Positions 12,064-21,995 of a DNA stretch of 64,000 bases are shown piece after piece. Made by a program: the position numbers and the translations under genes. Position 1 is the first letter of the stretch. Every line of letters begins with the position of its first letter. Source of the stretch: Symbiodinium natans (lineage: Eukaryota; Sar; Dinophyceae; Suessiales; Symbiodiniaceae). Where the stretch lies: contig CAJNDS010002123.1 of NCBI GenBank assembly GCA_905221605.1, positions 341,001 to 405,000 on the forward strand, written 5' to 3'. Under the pieces are notes generated by a model that made no database searches, was not told the DNA's origin, and saw nothing but the letters and a program-made list of their open reading frames with translations.

Positions 12064-12732
12064 GAATACATTGGGGGCCACTCGGGGAAATGCTTGCAAA
12101 CAGGGGATGGGTCTTCCAGGGTCCTGAATTTCCTTAGCCCCAGCCTCGGACTCATTGCATACAAAAAAAATTATAGGGTTTACATGTATACAGTTCAGGC
12201 GGGCTTACCGTTTATAATCGATCTGCATGGGCCACCCTATTCCACCATCTGTTGTGGATTTAGGGTTGCGGATGTACGGATTAGAGCTCAGGGTCTGTAG
12301 GAAGGGCCTAGGATTCGGCCCACTGATAAACCCGCGTTTGCTTATCGAGGTGGGGTTTGAGGCTACACCCTGTAGATTACAGGGGACTCAGGACTGTACG
12401 ACAGTCTAGGTTTTACAGTAGCAGAAGAAGAAGGGTCATAACCCTAATGGAGGGAATAAGAGCACACCGGCCTCCAACCCGTTTTGGAGTCGCACAGCCA
12501 ATAAGATCATCAGTTTGTGGGCTAGGGTTGATCTTGAAACTGGCTTACACCTAGAGAAAAAAACTCTTGAAACGGTGAAGTGGCACGGCGGAGGGGGAAG
12601 GCCAGCTACCGGCAAACATGTTGACAGCGCCCTCGCACACAAGCCAGCAGCCAAGCAACGCAGGAAGCATGCCGAGAATGTCCGCGAAGTATTGACTGCT
12701 CAAGAGGATGCTGTCAGGCTTCTGGGATCTGG

Positions 12733-13818
12733 TCACTTTGCAGACTCGAGTATGTCAAGGGCTCGGCCAATGCGTGCACTGAGCGTTGTTAAGCTGATGC
12801 CGGCAGCACGAAACTCAGCAAGGGCTCCACGAGCAGCAGCCAAACGTTCCGGTGAGCGCGTTCGCAGCTTTGTTGCAACGAGTTCTTGTAAAGTCCACTT
12901 CTCTTCTTTTGGTTTGCGGAGCACTGTCGTCAAGTACGTCTCAATGAAGGCCATATCGGCCTGGATGCTGCTTTCCTTCATTTGCTGGACCACAGCCTGC
13001 ACTTTGCGCAAGCTTGCTTGCTTGTACGCACCGACGAGACAAGTATATGTAGCGATGTTGGGCTGTAAGCCCAAGTCGTCCAGTAAACGGAACAGAAACC
13101 CTGCTGCATTGTCATTCCTGCCAGAAGCTTCCCAGCAAGCACGGATGGCGGTAGTCACATGCCCAACATCTATTGGGACTCCAGTACGGTTCATTTCGTC
13201 TAGGACATCAGCTGCTGTCTTGACATCTCCCTCTCTTGCAGCAGCGACGATGCGTGCTCCTGCCAAGAACTCATCCAGCTCGCATGCCGTCCTAGATTCG
13301 TCCCAGATTTCCCTGACTACATCTGACTGGCCCAACTCTGCAAAGATCTTCATTGCAGTGGAATAGGTTGGTGCATCCTTAGATACCTTCTTCCTGCAGA
13401 GCTCGTCATACACTTTCGCCCCCTCCTTGAGTTGCCCGCAGTTGAGTGCATGATGTAACACAGCATGGAAGACAGGCAGCTCAGAACCACCATAACCAGC
13501 AAACAGACGGCGAATCTGTTGCCAATCTCCCCTTGCACCAGCTTCTGTCACTTTGGAAAGGAGGAGCTTCCCCGCTTTGCTGAGCAGTATCTTTCCGGTG
13601 TCCACCTGCACATGCTGTTGTATGCCGGCCTGCTCGCGAACAAGTCGCAGCGGACTTTGACCCTGTCTGCGCACTCCAAACCCACAGGGTTGCTGCCGTA
13701 GCGCGCCCAAGTACAACACAGCAAGTGCAGCTGCGAATCCTCGATGGCGGCACCTGAGCTTGTCCCAAGCAAGCCATGGCGCCATGACCACGGAAGTGCC
13801 TGTTGTGAACATCCACAT
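12733..13818 (-). CDS. Pentatricopeptide repeat (PPR) protein, 361 aa
   Basis: P-type PPR proteins bind single-stranded RNA in organelles and act in editing, cleavage, stability or translation. The specific RNA target cannot be read from this sequence. From about residue 112 onward there are about five tandem 34-36-residue helical pairs: VFHAVLHHALNCGQLKEGAK..., TYSTAMKIFAELGQSDVVRE..., a degenerate third ending VLDEMNRTGVPID, a fourth ending DDLGLQPN, and a fifth starting IATYTCLVGAYKQA. The N-terminus (about residues 18-45) holds a basic patch followed by a hydrophobic stretch (GFAAALAVLYLGAL), which fits an organelle-targeting or signal-anchor leader. The C-terminal third is helical with no extra domain. 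The frame is uninterrupted, so the gene is a single exon or retro-derived. The start at 13818 is the first in-frame ATG; a second lies 11 codons in. Large antisense frames are shadows. No telomere-type repeats interrupt this block, unlike its surroundings. Confidence 0.85.
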   Translation of the reverse strand: MWMFTTGTSVVMAPWLAWDKLRCRHRGFAAALAVLYLGALRQQPCGFGVRRQGQSPLRLVREQAGIQQHVQVDTGKILLSKAGKLLLSKVTEAGARGDWQQIRRLFAGYGGSELPVFHAVLHHALNCGQLKEGAKVYDELCRKKVSKDAPTYSTAMKIFAELGQSDVVREIWDESRTACELDEFLAGARIVAAAREGDVKTAADVLDEMNRTGVPIDVGHVTTAIRACWEASGRNDNAAGFLFRLLDDLGLQPNIATYTCLVGAYKQASLRKVQAVVQQMKESSIQADMAFIETYLTTVLRKPKEEKWTLQELVATKLRTRSPERLAAARGALAEFRAAGISLTTLSARIGRALDILESAK

Positions 13819-15217
13819 GATTTACCTGCACTTCCTACGGCTGCGTCCGTGACCATGGAGGCGTGAATTAACTAATCAGAGTGATCCAAGGTACAGGTCA
13901 GCGAGCCGCATGGCATGCATTGACTGCAACCCTTAGGCTTCTAAACCCTAAACCCTAACCCCGAAACCCTAAACCCTTTAGGGTGCAGGGCTTAGAGTGA
14001 GGATTGACCTGCCTGCTTTGAGGCGCTTGGCGATGGGCTCCGGCGCAATCCAGCCATCGAGCCAGTAGCCTTCATCATGACTTTTGGACTTAGCGTTTAG
14101 GGTTTGGGGTTTCGGGTTTTAGGGTTTGGTGTTCGGTGTTCAGATGGACTCCCTGATTCCTAAGCCTTAAGGTCTCAAGCCTTTGGCCTTGACTTGTATT
14201 GCAGGGCAGAGGTTTGGGGTGGCGTGGCGGGCGTTGAGGGTTTCAGAGAGCTCGGGCTCATCACTTTCAGGGCTGCCAGGTATGTCTTGTAGGTGCTCTT
14301 GATTGGCATAAACCTGACGCAACTTGACGTGGTGCTAAAGTTAATGCTTGCTGGCTTCTTGTTTAGGATGTAGAGTCACTACGGATTGTAGACGTACATG
14401 TCTATACATATATATATATATAGTTGCTTAGGACTTAGGGTGAATCAAATGGCGCTTGGGCCCTAAACCCTACCATCCTCAACCCTAAGCCCTGAAAGGG
14501 TTTGCCCAAATGTCCCTGCCTGGAAACTCGATGTCGTACTGGTCCTCCGAGGAGAGGGGAAAAACCCACGTTGCTTGCACCCGCCGCGTAATTTAGAGGC
14601 CCTTTGCTACAGCAAGGGTTAGGTACACAGGGTTTGGGGTTTACTTGCCTGCAGGTAAACCCTAAACCCTAAATACCCTAATTAAATCATAAAAAACAAA
14701 CCCGAAATCCTAAACCCTAAACCCTATTATAAACCCTACATCCCTCACAAAGGGCCTAGGGGCACCTTCTTGGCTCCTGGCCACCGGATGGTAACCTGGT
14801 TCAAAGCTGCATTCTTCAAGTTTTCAAAAGTGTCGAAGAGCCGTGAAGCGGGAAGTCCCCAAACACCGCGCAAACCCTGAACCCTAACCCTAAACCCTAA
14901 ACCCTAAACCCTAAAAACCCTAAACCCTAAACTGTCTAGGACTTGATTCCTGGCGAGACCAGGGGTGCTGGATAGTTGCGACTTTCAAGTTGAGGAGGCT
15001 TCAGTGCTTGGAAGATCCCTCACCCCAAGCTACCCAAAGGCTCCTCTGTAGTACCTTTTTGTAGTAGTATACTAGAATCCCCTATACCTGACACAAAACG
15101 GATCTACATGGGAGCCTTTGGGTTATGAGTAGAGAGTATGGGAGATCATCCTAAATGAGTTGCAAGTACCAAAAACTGAAGTGTAGAAAGGCCCTTGACC
15201 CTCCAGGATGCGGATGG

Positions 15218-15352
15218 GTAGGGTTTAGGGTTTAGGGTTTAGGGTTTAGGGTTTAGGGTTTAGGGTTCAGGGTTTAGGGTTTAGGGTTTAGGGTTTAGGG
15301 TTTAGGGTTTAGGGTCTAGGGCTAAGGGCTTAGTGGTTAGGGACTAGGGCTT
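15218..15352. repeat. Telomere-type array (TTTAGGG)
   Basis: About 17 units with scattered variants (TTCAGGG, TCTAGGG, CTTAGGG). Confidence 0.95.
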
Positions 15353-15671
15353 AGGGCTTTGCAAACTATTCGCTAAAATGCAGGTTCCTGCCAGACAGCA
15401 AGTGGTCACAAGAGCATTGCGCTAGCGACACTGAAAGGAAGCCAACATACCTAACTCCCCCCCCCCCCCTCCTGAACTCCTAAACCCAGAGACCGATAAC
15501 CCTAAACCCTAAACCCTAAACCCTAAACCCCAAACCCTAAACCCGAAACCCTAAACCCTAAACCCTAAACCTACAGTCCTGCCCCTGGCCCCAAAGAAGC
15601 TGCCAGGGAGGCACCCTGCAACGCGACCAGGGAAGAACGGGGTTACTTGGACACATCATGGGTGTTTTTAG

Positions 15672-15763
15672 CCCCAACCTACTAGACCCAAGAGTAACCT
15701 AAAACTAGAAAGGGTGCCTTTTTTGGTTTAGAGATAAGGGCCTGGTGCTAGACTATCACTGCA
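15672..15763. mobile_element. Family M repeat, copy M2
   Basis: CTAGACCCAAGAGTAACCTA at the left and AAGGGCCTGGTGCTAG at the right, shared with 56.8 kb. The outer CTAGACCC and GGTGCTAG ends are roughly inverted. Confidence 0.5.
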
Positions 15764-17022
15764 CTTCGAAGCCCCCCTGATCCCCCCTAAGCGGTCATGA
15801 GGTCCATCACTGTACTTACAAGCCCCCCCCCAAAATCCCCTGAAGCAGGATAAAAGTCTAAGATTGTGGTTGAAAGTCCAAGTAGGGGCTTTCGCAAGGG
15901 CTTTAAAGTAAAGCTGAGGAGCCCAACTGTCCAACGTTCGAGGATCCCCAACAGGTTCGACGAACCTCTTCGAAGTGTTTGGGGAGGGGGGGGGGGGGGG
16001 GGGGGGGGGCGTTTCGACATGGTCACTTCCCTAAAACATGGCCCCTTTTGGGGTCCGTATTACAAGGCGGCACCGATTGTTCAGGGCACCAAAACAGGGA
16101 CCATCATTTAGAGAACTGAGCATATAGGCTGCGGCAAAACTCAGATGAAATGTCTTATCTGGTTTGACAAACGATGAAAGACAGATCCATGAAGTGTTTG
16201 TTGTTTCTGTCAAAGTCGGCCCGAATTTGGCAGCCTGATGCCCGTATATATGAATATAAATGTATATATATATATATACACAGAAATATGCCACAGCAAA
16301 CTAAAAAGAAACAACAACAAACAACATGTTCATAGAATGCCCCTGGAAGGCATGTTCTGTGAACATGTTGTTGTTTTTCTGACCTTATGAACCCTAAACC
16401 CCAAACCCTTAAGCCCAAACCCTGAACCCTAAACCTAAACCCGAAATCCTACACCCTAAACCCTAACCAGGTGCCCGCGCGTCCGGAGCGCTGCCGGCGA
16501 AGTACCGTTGGGCAGTGAGGCAAGGAGCCGTGCCCGCACGGCCTCGCCTCTTTTGTTTCGAGCTGAGGGGCTTTGGGCCCCCGATTTGATAAACCCTAAA
16601 CCCTAGACCTTAAACTCCCTAAACCCTAAACCCTAGACCCTAAACCCTAGACCCTAAACTCCCTAAACCCTAAACCCTAAACTCTGAGTAGTTTTGGGAC
16701 GTGGCTCTTGGGGTATCAAGGCGTTTGGATTCTCAGGGTTTTGAGGGAGGTAGGGACTCCTGAAGCTTCATGTTGAAATTTGAGCGCTGCTGAACGGTTC
16801 GGGGTTTAGGGGCTGAGGGCGGTTGGGGTGTTTCGGGGTTCGGGAATTAAGGGGTTTAGGGTTTAGGGGTTTAGGGTTTAGGGTTTAAGGTTTAGGGTTT
16901 AGGGCTTTGGGGTTTTATGGTATTGCGTTTGGGAGGAGTTGGGGGCGCACAGGACTCCATTTCTGACTGCCGCGCGATGTAGACACGCGGCTGTGCCGTC
17001 TCTCAAGCCCAAAGGGTCCTAC

Positions 17023-17160
17023 AAGTGCCTACATAGTACAAAGTAGGACTTCTATAATGGGCATTACTGTTGTGGTTTGGGTAACTGTCCTAAGTACCTA
17101 CATAGTACAAAGTAGGGGTTTCTTTAATGGGCATTACTATTATGGTTTGGGCAAGTGTCC
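17023..17160. repeat. Tandem duplication, 69-bp period
   Basis: Two copies, both containing CCTACATAGTACAAAGTAGG and GGGCATTACT (copy 2 with about six substitutions). No coding function seen. Confidence 0.85.
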
Positions 17161-17350
17161 CCCACAAAGGTCCGCAGGACCCTTTTGGGAAGCCTTCTTC
17201 GGCAAACCCTAAACCCTAAACCCTAAACCCTAAACCCTAAACCCTAAACCCTACTTCGGCTAGAGGACTTGGAGATAAAGAGAGGTCGTGGCTCATCATG
17301 TCATGGCTCGGGCGGATCGATCATGCGCGAATCACGACGCTCAGCTGGCT

Positions 17351-17530
17351 GTTTAGGGTTTTTAGGGTTTTAGGGTTTTAGGGTTTTAGGGTTTTAGGGT
17401 TTTAGGGTTTTAGGGTTTTAGGGTTTTAGGGTTTGAGGGTTTTAGGGTTTTAGGAAAGTTTTAGGGCTTTAGGGATTTAGGGTTTTAGGGTTTTTAGGTC
17501 TTAGGATTTTAGGGTTTTAGGGTTTAGGGT
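17351..17530. repeat. Octamer telomere-variant array (TTTTAGGG)
   Basis: About 20 units of TTTTAGGG, one T longer than the heptamer found elsewhere, with a few heptamers at the edges. Confidence 0.95.
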
Positions 17531-17545
17531 CAAGCTTCGATGATT

Positions 17546-18092
17546 CTAGCATGATCGCATCCACTTCAAAGGACAGCAAGGATGAGCGTGAATGCCAGCC
17601 ACCAATATCCCAGTCCCCACATGATGCTTTCTCATAAACAGCATTGCCGGACAGAGGCTCACTGCAAAGCAGTGCTTGATCAATATCAGGTACTGCGCAG
17701 ATCTTGCTACCTTGGCTGCACTGAGAAGGGTATCTATAAATTTAAGAATTAGCTGCCTTGTTAAGAAAGCCAACAATCCTAAAGTTACAGTAAAGCACCA
17801 CAGAGTTACTGTAGAACATGAGGCACAATACTCTAGATGGCCTCATGTAGGGTGAGGAAGCTCTCGAAGACGAAGCTGAGTCGCCGTGGTACTGGAAACA
17901 CCCTACACCCGAACGGGTGGTTGGAAGGAAAGCCCTTCGGAAACATGTAACTTTGAATGTGTTGTGTGTAGCATCATGCGACAGCTGAGGAAGAGCAGCA
18001 CTCTTCCAGCCTACGTCCGGCAAGCACGTCGGCTGAGCCCACGATAAAATTGGAGCAGGTGCAATCGTGAGACATCTCACGAGGGCATGCAC
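17546..18092 (-). other. Possible exons of an unrecognised gene around an intron-like repeat
   Basis: On the minus strand two coding-looking stretches flank a repeat (17711-17803) that is homologous to the GA-AG intron of gene P2 at 58.4 kb. The downstream stretch reads KVARSAQYLILIKHCFAVS... and ends at a stop at 17546. The upstream stretch includes SQLSHDATHNTFKVTCFRRA-like sequence. I do not recognise the protein, and no precise splice junctions could be fixed. The main reason to flag the region is the shared intron-like repeat. Confidence 0.3.
17711..17803 (-). mobile_element. Family N intron-like repeat, copy N1
   Basis: On the plus strand it shares CTTGGCTGCACTGAGAAGGG, TTAGCTGCCTT, AAGAAA and AAAGTTACAGTAAAGCACCA, in the same order, with 58434-58550. 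That second copy is a removable GA-AG intron in gene P2. Confidence 0.7.
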
Positions 18093-18129
18093 TTGCTTCT
18101 TGAAATGAGAGGTGCTACCCGTGGAGACC

Positions 18130-18720
18130 CCCTTCGGGGCCTTACTATGTCAACACACATGTATGCATATGCATGCGTACATGCAAACACGTATGTAGAA
18201 TGTGTATATGCAGGTACACGTGTATATGGTGCAAATGCAGAATGCGTAGGTTGGTACAGGTGGTCGGCTTTCAGGATTTATGTGTTAGCTATGAAATATT
18301 AGGTATACAGCACTATAGGCCCTAGGAAGAGGTAGCATTCGATATGGGCAAGATACATTTTGTAGCATTCGATATGGGCAAGATACATTTTGTATCTACA
18401 CAAACACATTTTTTCACAGCCCCGCAGAGACAGATGCACGTAAACACATAGATAATGAAGCCAGGGTACCTGTACATATGTATGCATACATGACAATACG
18501 TACACACGTACATAGATACACACTGATGCAGGTATTGTGTGAATTTGTGTCATTGCCACTAACATCAATTGTGCTATTGTTATGGTCAGCAGTATTGCCA
18601 TAATCACTGCTATTGTTGATATATGCGTGACTGCATGTGTTTTGGTTATTCTTCTTATCCTGTTGCAACTACATGTGTATGTCTGCATTCATGCAAGCAC
18701 ATAACGTGCGTAATCTGTAT
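18130..18720. repeat. Purine-pyrimidine-rich spacer with a 30-bp tandem duplication
   Basis: Rich in ACATGTATGCATACA-type alternation. The 30-bp unit GTAGCATTCGATATGGGCAA... is present twice in tandem (about 18331-18391). Open frames here look like translated simple sequence. Confidence 0.6.
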
Positions 18721-18818
18721 GTATGGCGGCTCATGAGTGAATCCGCACGGGCAGCCATTCCCAAGGAAATCTGCAAACTGGTGGAAAGAAGTAGTGCCCA
18801 GCCATGGGAGATGGTACG

Positions 18819-18922
18819 CTAAGGGTCTACGTACCTTATCATAAAATACTTGAGCCCCCAAAGTCCCCATAAACGAAGTACTTTAAGGCACAAGTAATCC
18901 CTGTTTAGGTACATGGACTCTA
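18819..18922. mobile_element. Family A palindromic TIR element, copy A6
   Basis: CTAAGGGTCTACGTACCTTA at the left and TTTAGGTACATGGACTCTAA at the right. The right end runs directly into a telomere-type array. Confidence 0.65.
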
Positions 18923-19056
18923 AACCCTAAACCCTAAACCCTAAACCCTATTTAGCTACATTGGCCCTTGAAGGTATGAGCGTGGGATGCCTAGGTTCCC
19001 ACTAAGCCAACTCAAAGTCATCGCAGAATGCTACGACCCCATGTAGTAGTCTTTGG

Positions 19057-19157
19057 GTTTAGGGTTTAGGGTTTAGGGTTTAGGGTTTAGGGTTTAGGGT
19101 TTAGGGTTTAGGGTTTAGGGTTTAGGGTTTAGGGTTTAGGGTTTAGGGTTTAGGGTT
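19057..19157. repeat. Telomere-type array (TTTAGGG), homogeneous
   Basis: About 14 near-perfect units in one orientation. Confidence 0.95.
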
Positions 19158-19528
19158 GAGAAACCTAAACATACGGTTTACATGAGTATAGCCCTGTCAA
19201 TGGCGTGACGATCATGTTGACGACCATGTGCTTACAGCGGTGTCGGTAGTGAGCCCCAGGTACTGGCGGGCTGGTGCCCAGTCCACTGAGCTTCAATCTC
19301 ATTAAGGTGGCTCATGCACTGAGTGTTAGGGTTTAGGGTTTAGGGTCTAGCGTTTAGGGTCTACGGCTTAGGGACGCAAGCTGTACGCTCATACCTGACA
19401 GCCTTCGTACCGTACCTTCCAGATCCTTTAAGCCTCCACACTGCGCGCTGAAGCGTCTAGCCGTGATGCAATCTTGGAAGCTGGGAATTGAGCAGCACCA
19501 GCTCCCGTGCAGGCTGCACTGCATGCAC

Positions 19529-19656
19529 TACTTGGAGGTCATAACCCACTTATAAGTCTACTTATAACTTATAACCTACTTAGGGGAACAGGAATCAGGG
19601 GGCTTATCAGTGTACAGTTATAATTGGGGTTATAAGTGCCCATGAACCTCCAAGTA
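19529..19656. mobile_element. Family D TIR element, copy D2 (best copy)
   Basis: TACTTGGAGGT at the left and ACCTCCAAGTA at the right form a perfect 11-bp terminal inverted repeat. Inside, TTATAAG/CTTATAA motifs give further pairing, and the motif ACAGTTATAATTGGGGTTAT is shared with D3. Confidence 0.8.
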
Positions 19657-19793
19657 GACCATTAGAACAGTAGTTTGCATGAGAACTAATGTCGTTCGAG
19701 TGGCACAATGGTCACGGGCTGACAGTGGTCCGGCTCATAAAAGCAACAGCCCCTTTGAAAAAAAAGTGCGGGGAGGCTCTAGCAGGTACTCAC

Positions 19794-20100
19794 ATTGTCT
19801 GCCGGTGACTCGAGATAATGTCACTGAAGGCATCTGGGGCGACCTCGATCTCTTTTCTGAAGAGGTCCATGAGTTTGAGGTGCCTCTCATGCGAAATCCG
19901 GTTCGGCGGGCGGGGGACATCCCTTGGAATGTCTTGGGCCCAGGTTGCAGAGTCCCAAGACGACTCGACAGCTGGCTGTGGCGTGTGCTGTGGCTTCGGG
20001 AGCTTTGGGCCATGCCTAGCCAACTCTGCCAACTTCATCTTCATCGACACCTTCATCGCCATCTGATCCGTATCACCTGGTCTCTGGATCTGGGCCTTGC
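19794..20100 (-). CDS. Gene P1, main exon (unrecognised protein, partial)
   Basis: Minus-strand open exon whose product runs from about KAQIQRPGDTDQMAMKVSMK through VESSWDSATWAQD and NRISHERHLKLMDLF to SDIISSHRQT. It is clearly paralogous to gene P2 at 58.4-58.8 kb (ESSWDSATW, NRVMHEKHLKFMD, VEVRPDVLEDLVS). The two positions that carry introns in P2 are uninterrupted here. The exon ends at a canonical donor: CAAT followed by GTGAGTACC (intron from 19793 downward). Upstream, separated by the family C repeat at 20.13-20.20 kb, is a second P1 segment (20214-20290). The protein family and function are unknown to me. The upstream leader resembles a transit or lumenal targeting peptide (see P2), so the product may be an organelle protein. 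Confidence 0.55.
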
Positions 20101-20129
20101 TCTCATAATAAGGGGGCACCCCTTTTTGG

Positions 20130-20202
20130 GGGGGTTGGTGACTTTATCAAGGGAACCTTGAACCAAAAAAAAGAAAGGGTAGAAGGTACCACTGGGCTAC
20201 CA
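20130..20202. mobile_element. Family C TIR element, copy C1, between two P1 exon-like segments
   Basis: The right end GGTACCACTGGGCTACC is shared with copies at 55.5 and 58.0 kb. The left terminus is degraded. It lies between two minus-strand segments that are both homologous to P2 exons, so it occupies an intron position. Confidence 0.6.
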
Positions 20203-20213
20203 AGGGACGTTGT

Positions 20214-20290
20214 GAGGATGGGTGGGGATCCCTGCCGCGCATCCCATGGCTCCAAAAAAATGCAGCGATACAGTTCAGCTGTCGCCGCCT
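20214..20290 (-). CDS. Gene P1, upstream exon-like segment (leader)
   Basis: Minus-strand sequence homologous to the leader exon of P2: both contain GCCATGGGATGCGC...GCAGGG and encode AMGCAAG. Relative to P2, two extra bases lie just before this block (T-run at about 20255-20261), so the frame is shifted here. P1 may therefore be a pseudogene, or the T-run may be miscounted. No convincing start codon was found. Confidence 0.45.
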
Positions 20291-20742
20291 TGAGTCCTTG
20301 AGCCTTATTGGTCAGTCAAGCGATATCCGAGGTCTCCTTCTGCAGCTAGAGTACACTACATGAGCAATAAGAACAGAAACATACATCATACGGTACTTAC
20401 AAAAAGATGCATATATATATATATGCATATAACTCTATATGTATATACATATATATATATATTTTTTCCTACATATGTGCATCCTAAACCCTGAAACCTA
20501 AACCCTAAACCCTCAAGCCCCTGTAACTTGAAACTATTCAAAAATCCAAAAAACAAAACTCCTCAAAACTGTCGTCGAAACTTTCCCCGGACCTGAACCC
20601 TGAACAAATTTCAATAAACCTTAAAACCAAAAACCCTAAACCCGAACAGGCCTTCGGCGAAGGAGCCGGGCCCCCAGGGTCCGAGGCAGGCTCCAGACTC
20701 GAGGATGGCGCGGTGGAATAGCCCTTGAGCGGTTTTTTGTTT

Positions 20743-20967
20743 AGTTTAGGGTTTAGGGTTTAGGGTTTAGGGTTTGGGGTTTGGGGTTTGGGGTTTGGGG
20801 TTTGGGGTTTGGGGTTTGGGGTTTGGGGTTTGGGGTTTGGGGCTTGGGGCTTGGGGTTTGGGGTTTGGGGTGTAGGGTTTAGGGTTTAGGGTCTAGGGTT
20901 TAGGGTCTAGGGTTTAGGGTTTAGGGTTTAGGGTTTAGCGTTTTGGGTTTAGGGTTTAGGGTTTAGG
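20743..20967. repeat. Array mixing TTTAGGG and TTTGGGG
   Basis: About four TTTAGGG, then about 15 TTTGGGG or CTTGGGG, then TTTAGGG and TCTAGGG again. TTTGGGG is a known ciliate-type telomere sequence. Here it sits inside a TTTAGGG array, so it is best read as a locally amplified variant. Confidence 0.9.
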
Positions 20968-21878
20968 GCTAGAGTTTCGAGTTGTTTGGAGTCTTCGAGC
21001 TCGGGGCTTGGGGGGTTTAGGGTTTTGAGCTTCTGGAGTTTTGGGTTGCTGTTTTTTTGGGTTTCGGGTTCCGGGTCTAGGCACTATTTTGGGGCTTTTC
21101 AGGGCATTTAGGGCGCTTAGGGCTTTGCGGGCCTTTGGGGTCCATATAAGTTCCACACAGCCTATAGGGCGTTCAAGCGTGAGTTTGTAGGGCAGAAGAG
21201 GTTTATAGGGGCTTTAGGATTTGAGGTTAAGTGAACAAGCCGTCTATGTGATGCAGGGCTTAGGGTTAGGGCTTTGGGCTTTGGGGTTCTACGGAATCTT
21301 TAGGACTTTAGGGCGTTCTGATCAGGCTCTACAGGCTATGCACCAGGTTTTTGGGGTTTAGGGCTTCCAGGGCGACTATGTGAAAAGACTCGCCATTCTT
21401 GTGGCTGGCCACATTGCGAGGTCTCTTACACCTTGGGGCATGATCCACGGTAGGCTTTACCTGGGACTCTGTTTACCTACAGTTTAGTAGTAACTGCACC
21501 TGAATGAGTAGGTCTAACCCATGAATCATGAAACTGTAGGTAAAGAGAGTCCTTAGAGTTGAGGCTATAGCAGTTTGAAAGCGAATGTGGAGAATGCTGG
21601 AAGGATGTGTCTCCCTCTCTAAGACTCTTTGAGCGCTTCCACACGCACACTCATATGTATATATATATATACATATCTATATGTCTACATATATATATAT
21701 ATATGTATGTATGACCATGGCCATGTTTGCGATACCCCTAAACCCCAAGCCCGAACCCCTAAACCCTATACCTCGGTAGACACAGACTGTTGTTCCTAGC
21801 TTGCATTCCAGGTCTCAAGACATCCCTTGACATACAGTTCATAACGCAACCCTTGAAGCCTCTTCTCAACATAACCTG

Positions 21879-21995
21879 CTTGGAGATTCATATATGGGTA
21901 CTTGTAACCCCAACTGTAAGTCTACTTAAGCAAATTATAGGGGGCTTGTAAGTACAGTTATAATTGGGGTTATACGTACCCACGAACCTCCAAGT
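21879..21995. mobile_element. Family D TIR element, copy D3
   Basis: GCTTGGAGATTCATATATGG at the left and CCCACGAACCTCCAAGTGG at the right. The inner motif ACAGTTATAATTGGGGTTAT is identical to D2. Confidence 0.75.

Larger units (their letters stand above)
248..12500. other. Gene-poor region: telomere-type repeats and short TIR elements
   Basis: TTTAGGG/CCCTAAA units alternate in orientation with 50-300 bp of unique-looking DNA and with the short TIR elements listed separately. Short open frames here are runs of telomere-type translation or lack any recognisable domain. Between 10.33 and 11.65 kb lies about 1.3 kb of non-telomeric sequence with overlapping open frames on both strands (for example minus 11159-11602) and loosely repeated GGGGCACA-type segments. 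None has a domain I recognise, so I do not call a gene. Confidence 0.7.
13870..17530. other. Gene-free stretch: telomere-type repeats and unique spacers
   Basis: Alternating telomere-type tracts and unique spacers. No open frame carries a recognisable domain. Confidence 0.7.

Noticed and set aside
12515-13366. 283-aa plus-strand open frame
   Set aside because: It lies antisense to the PPR gene, has no domain, and is explained as a shadow of that gene's codon use.
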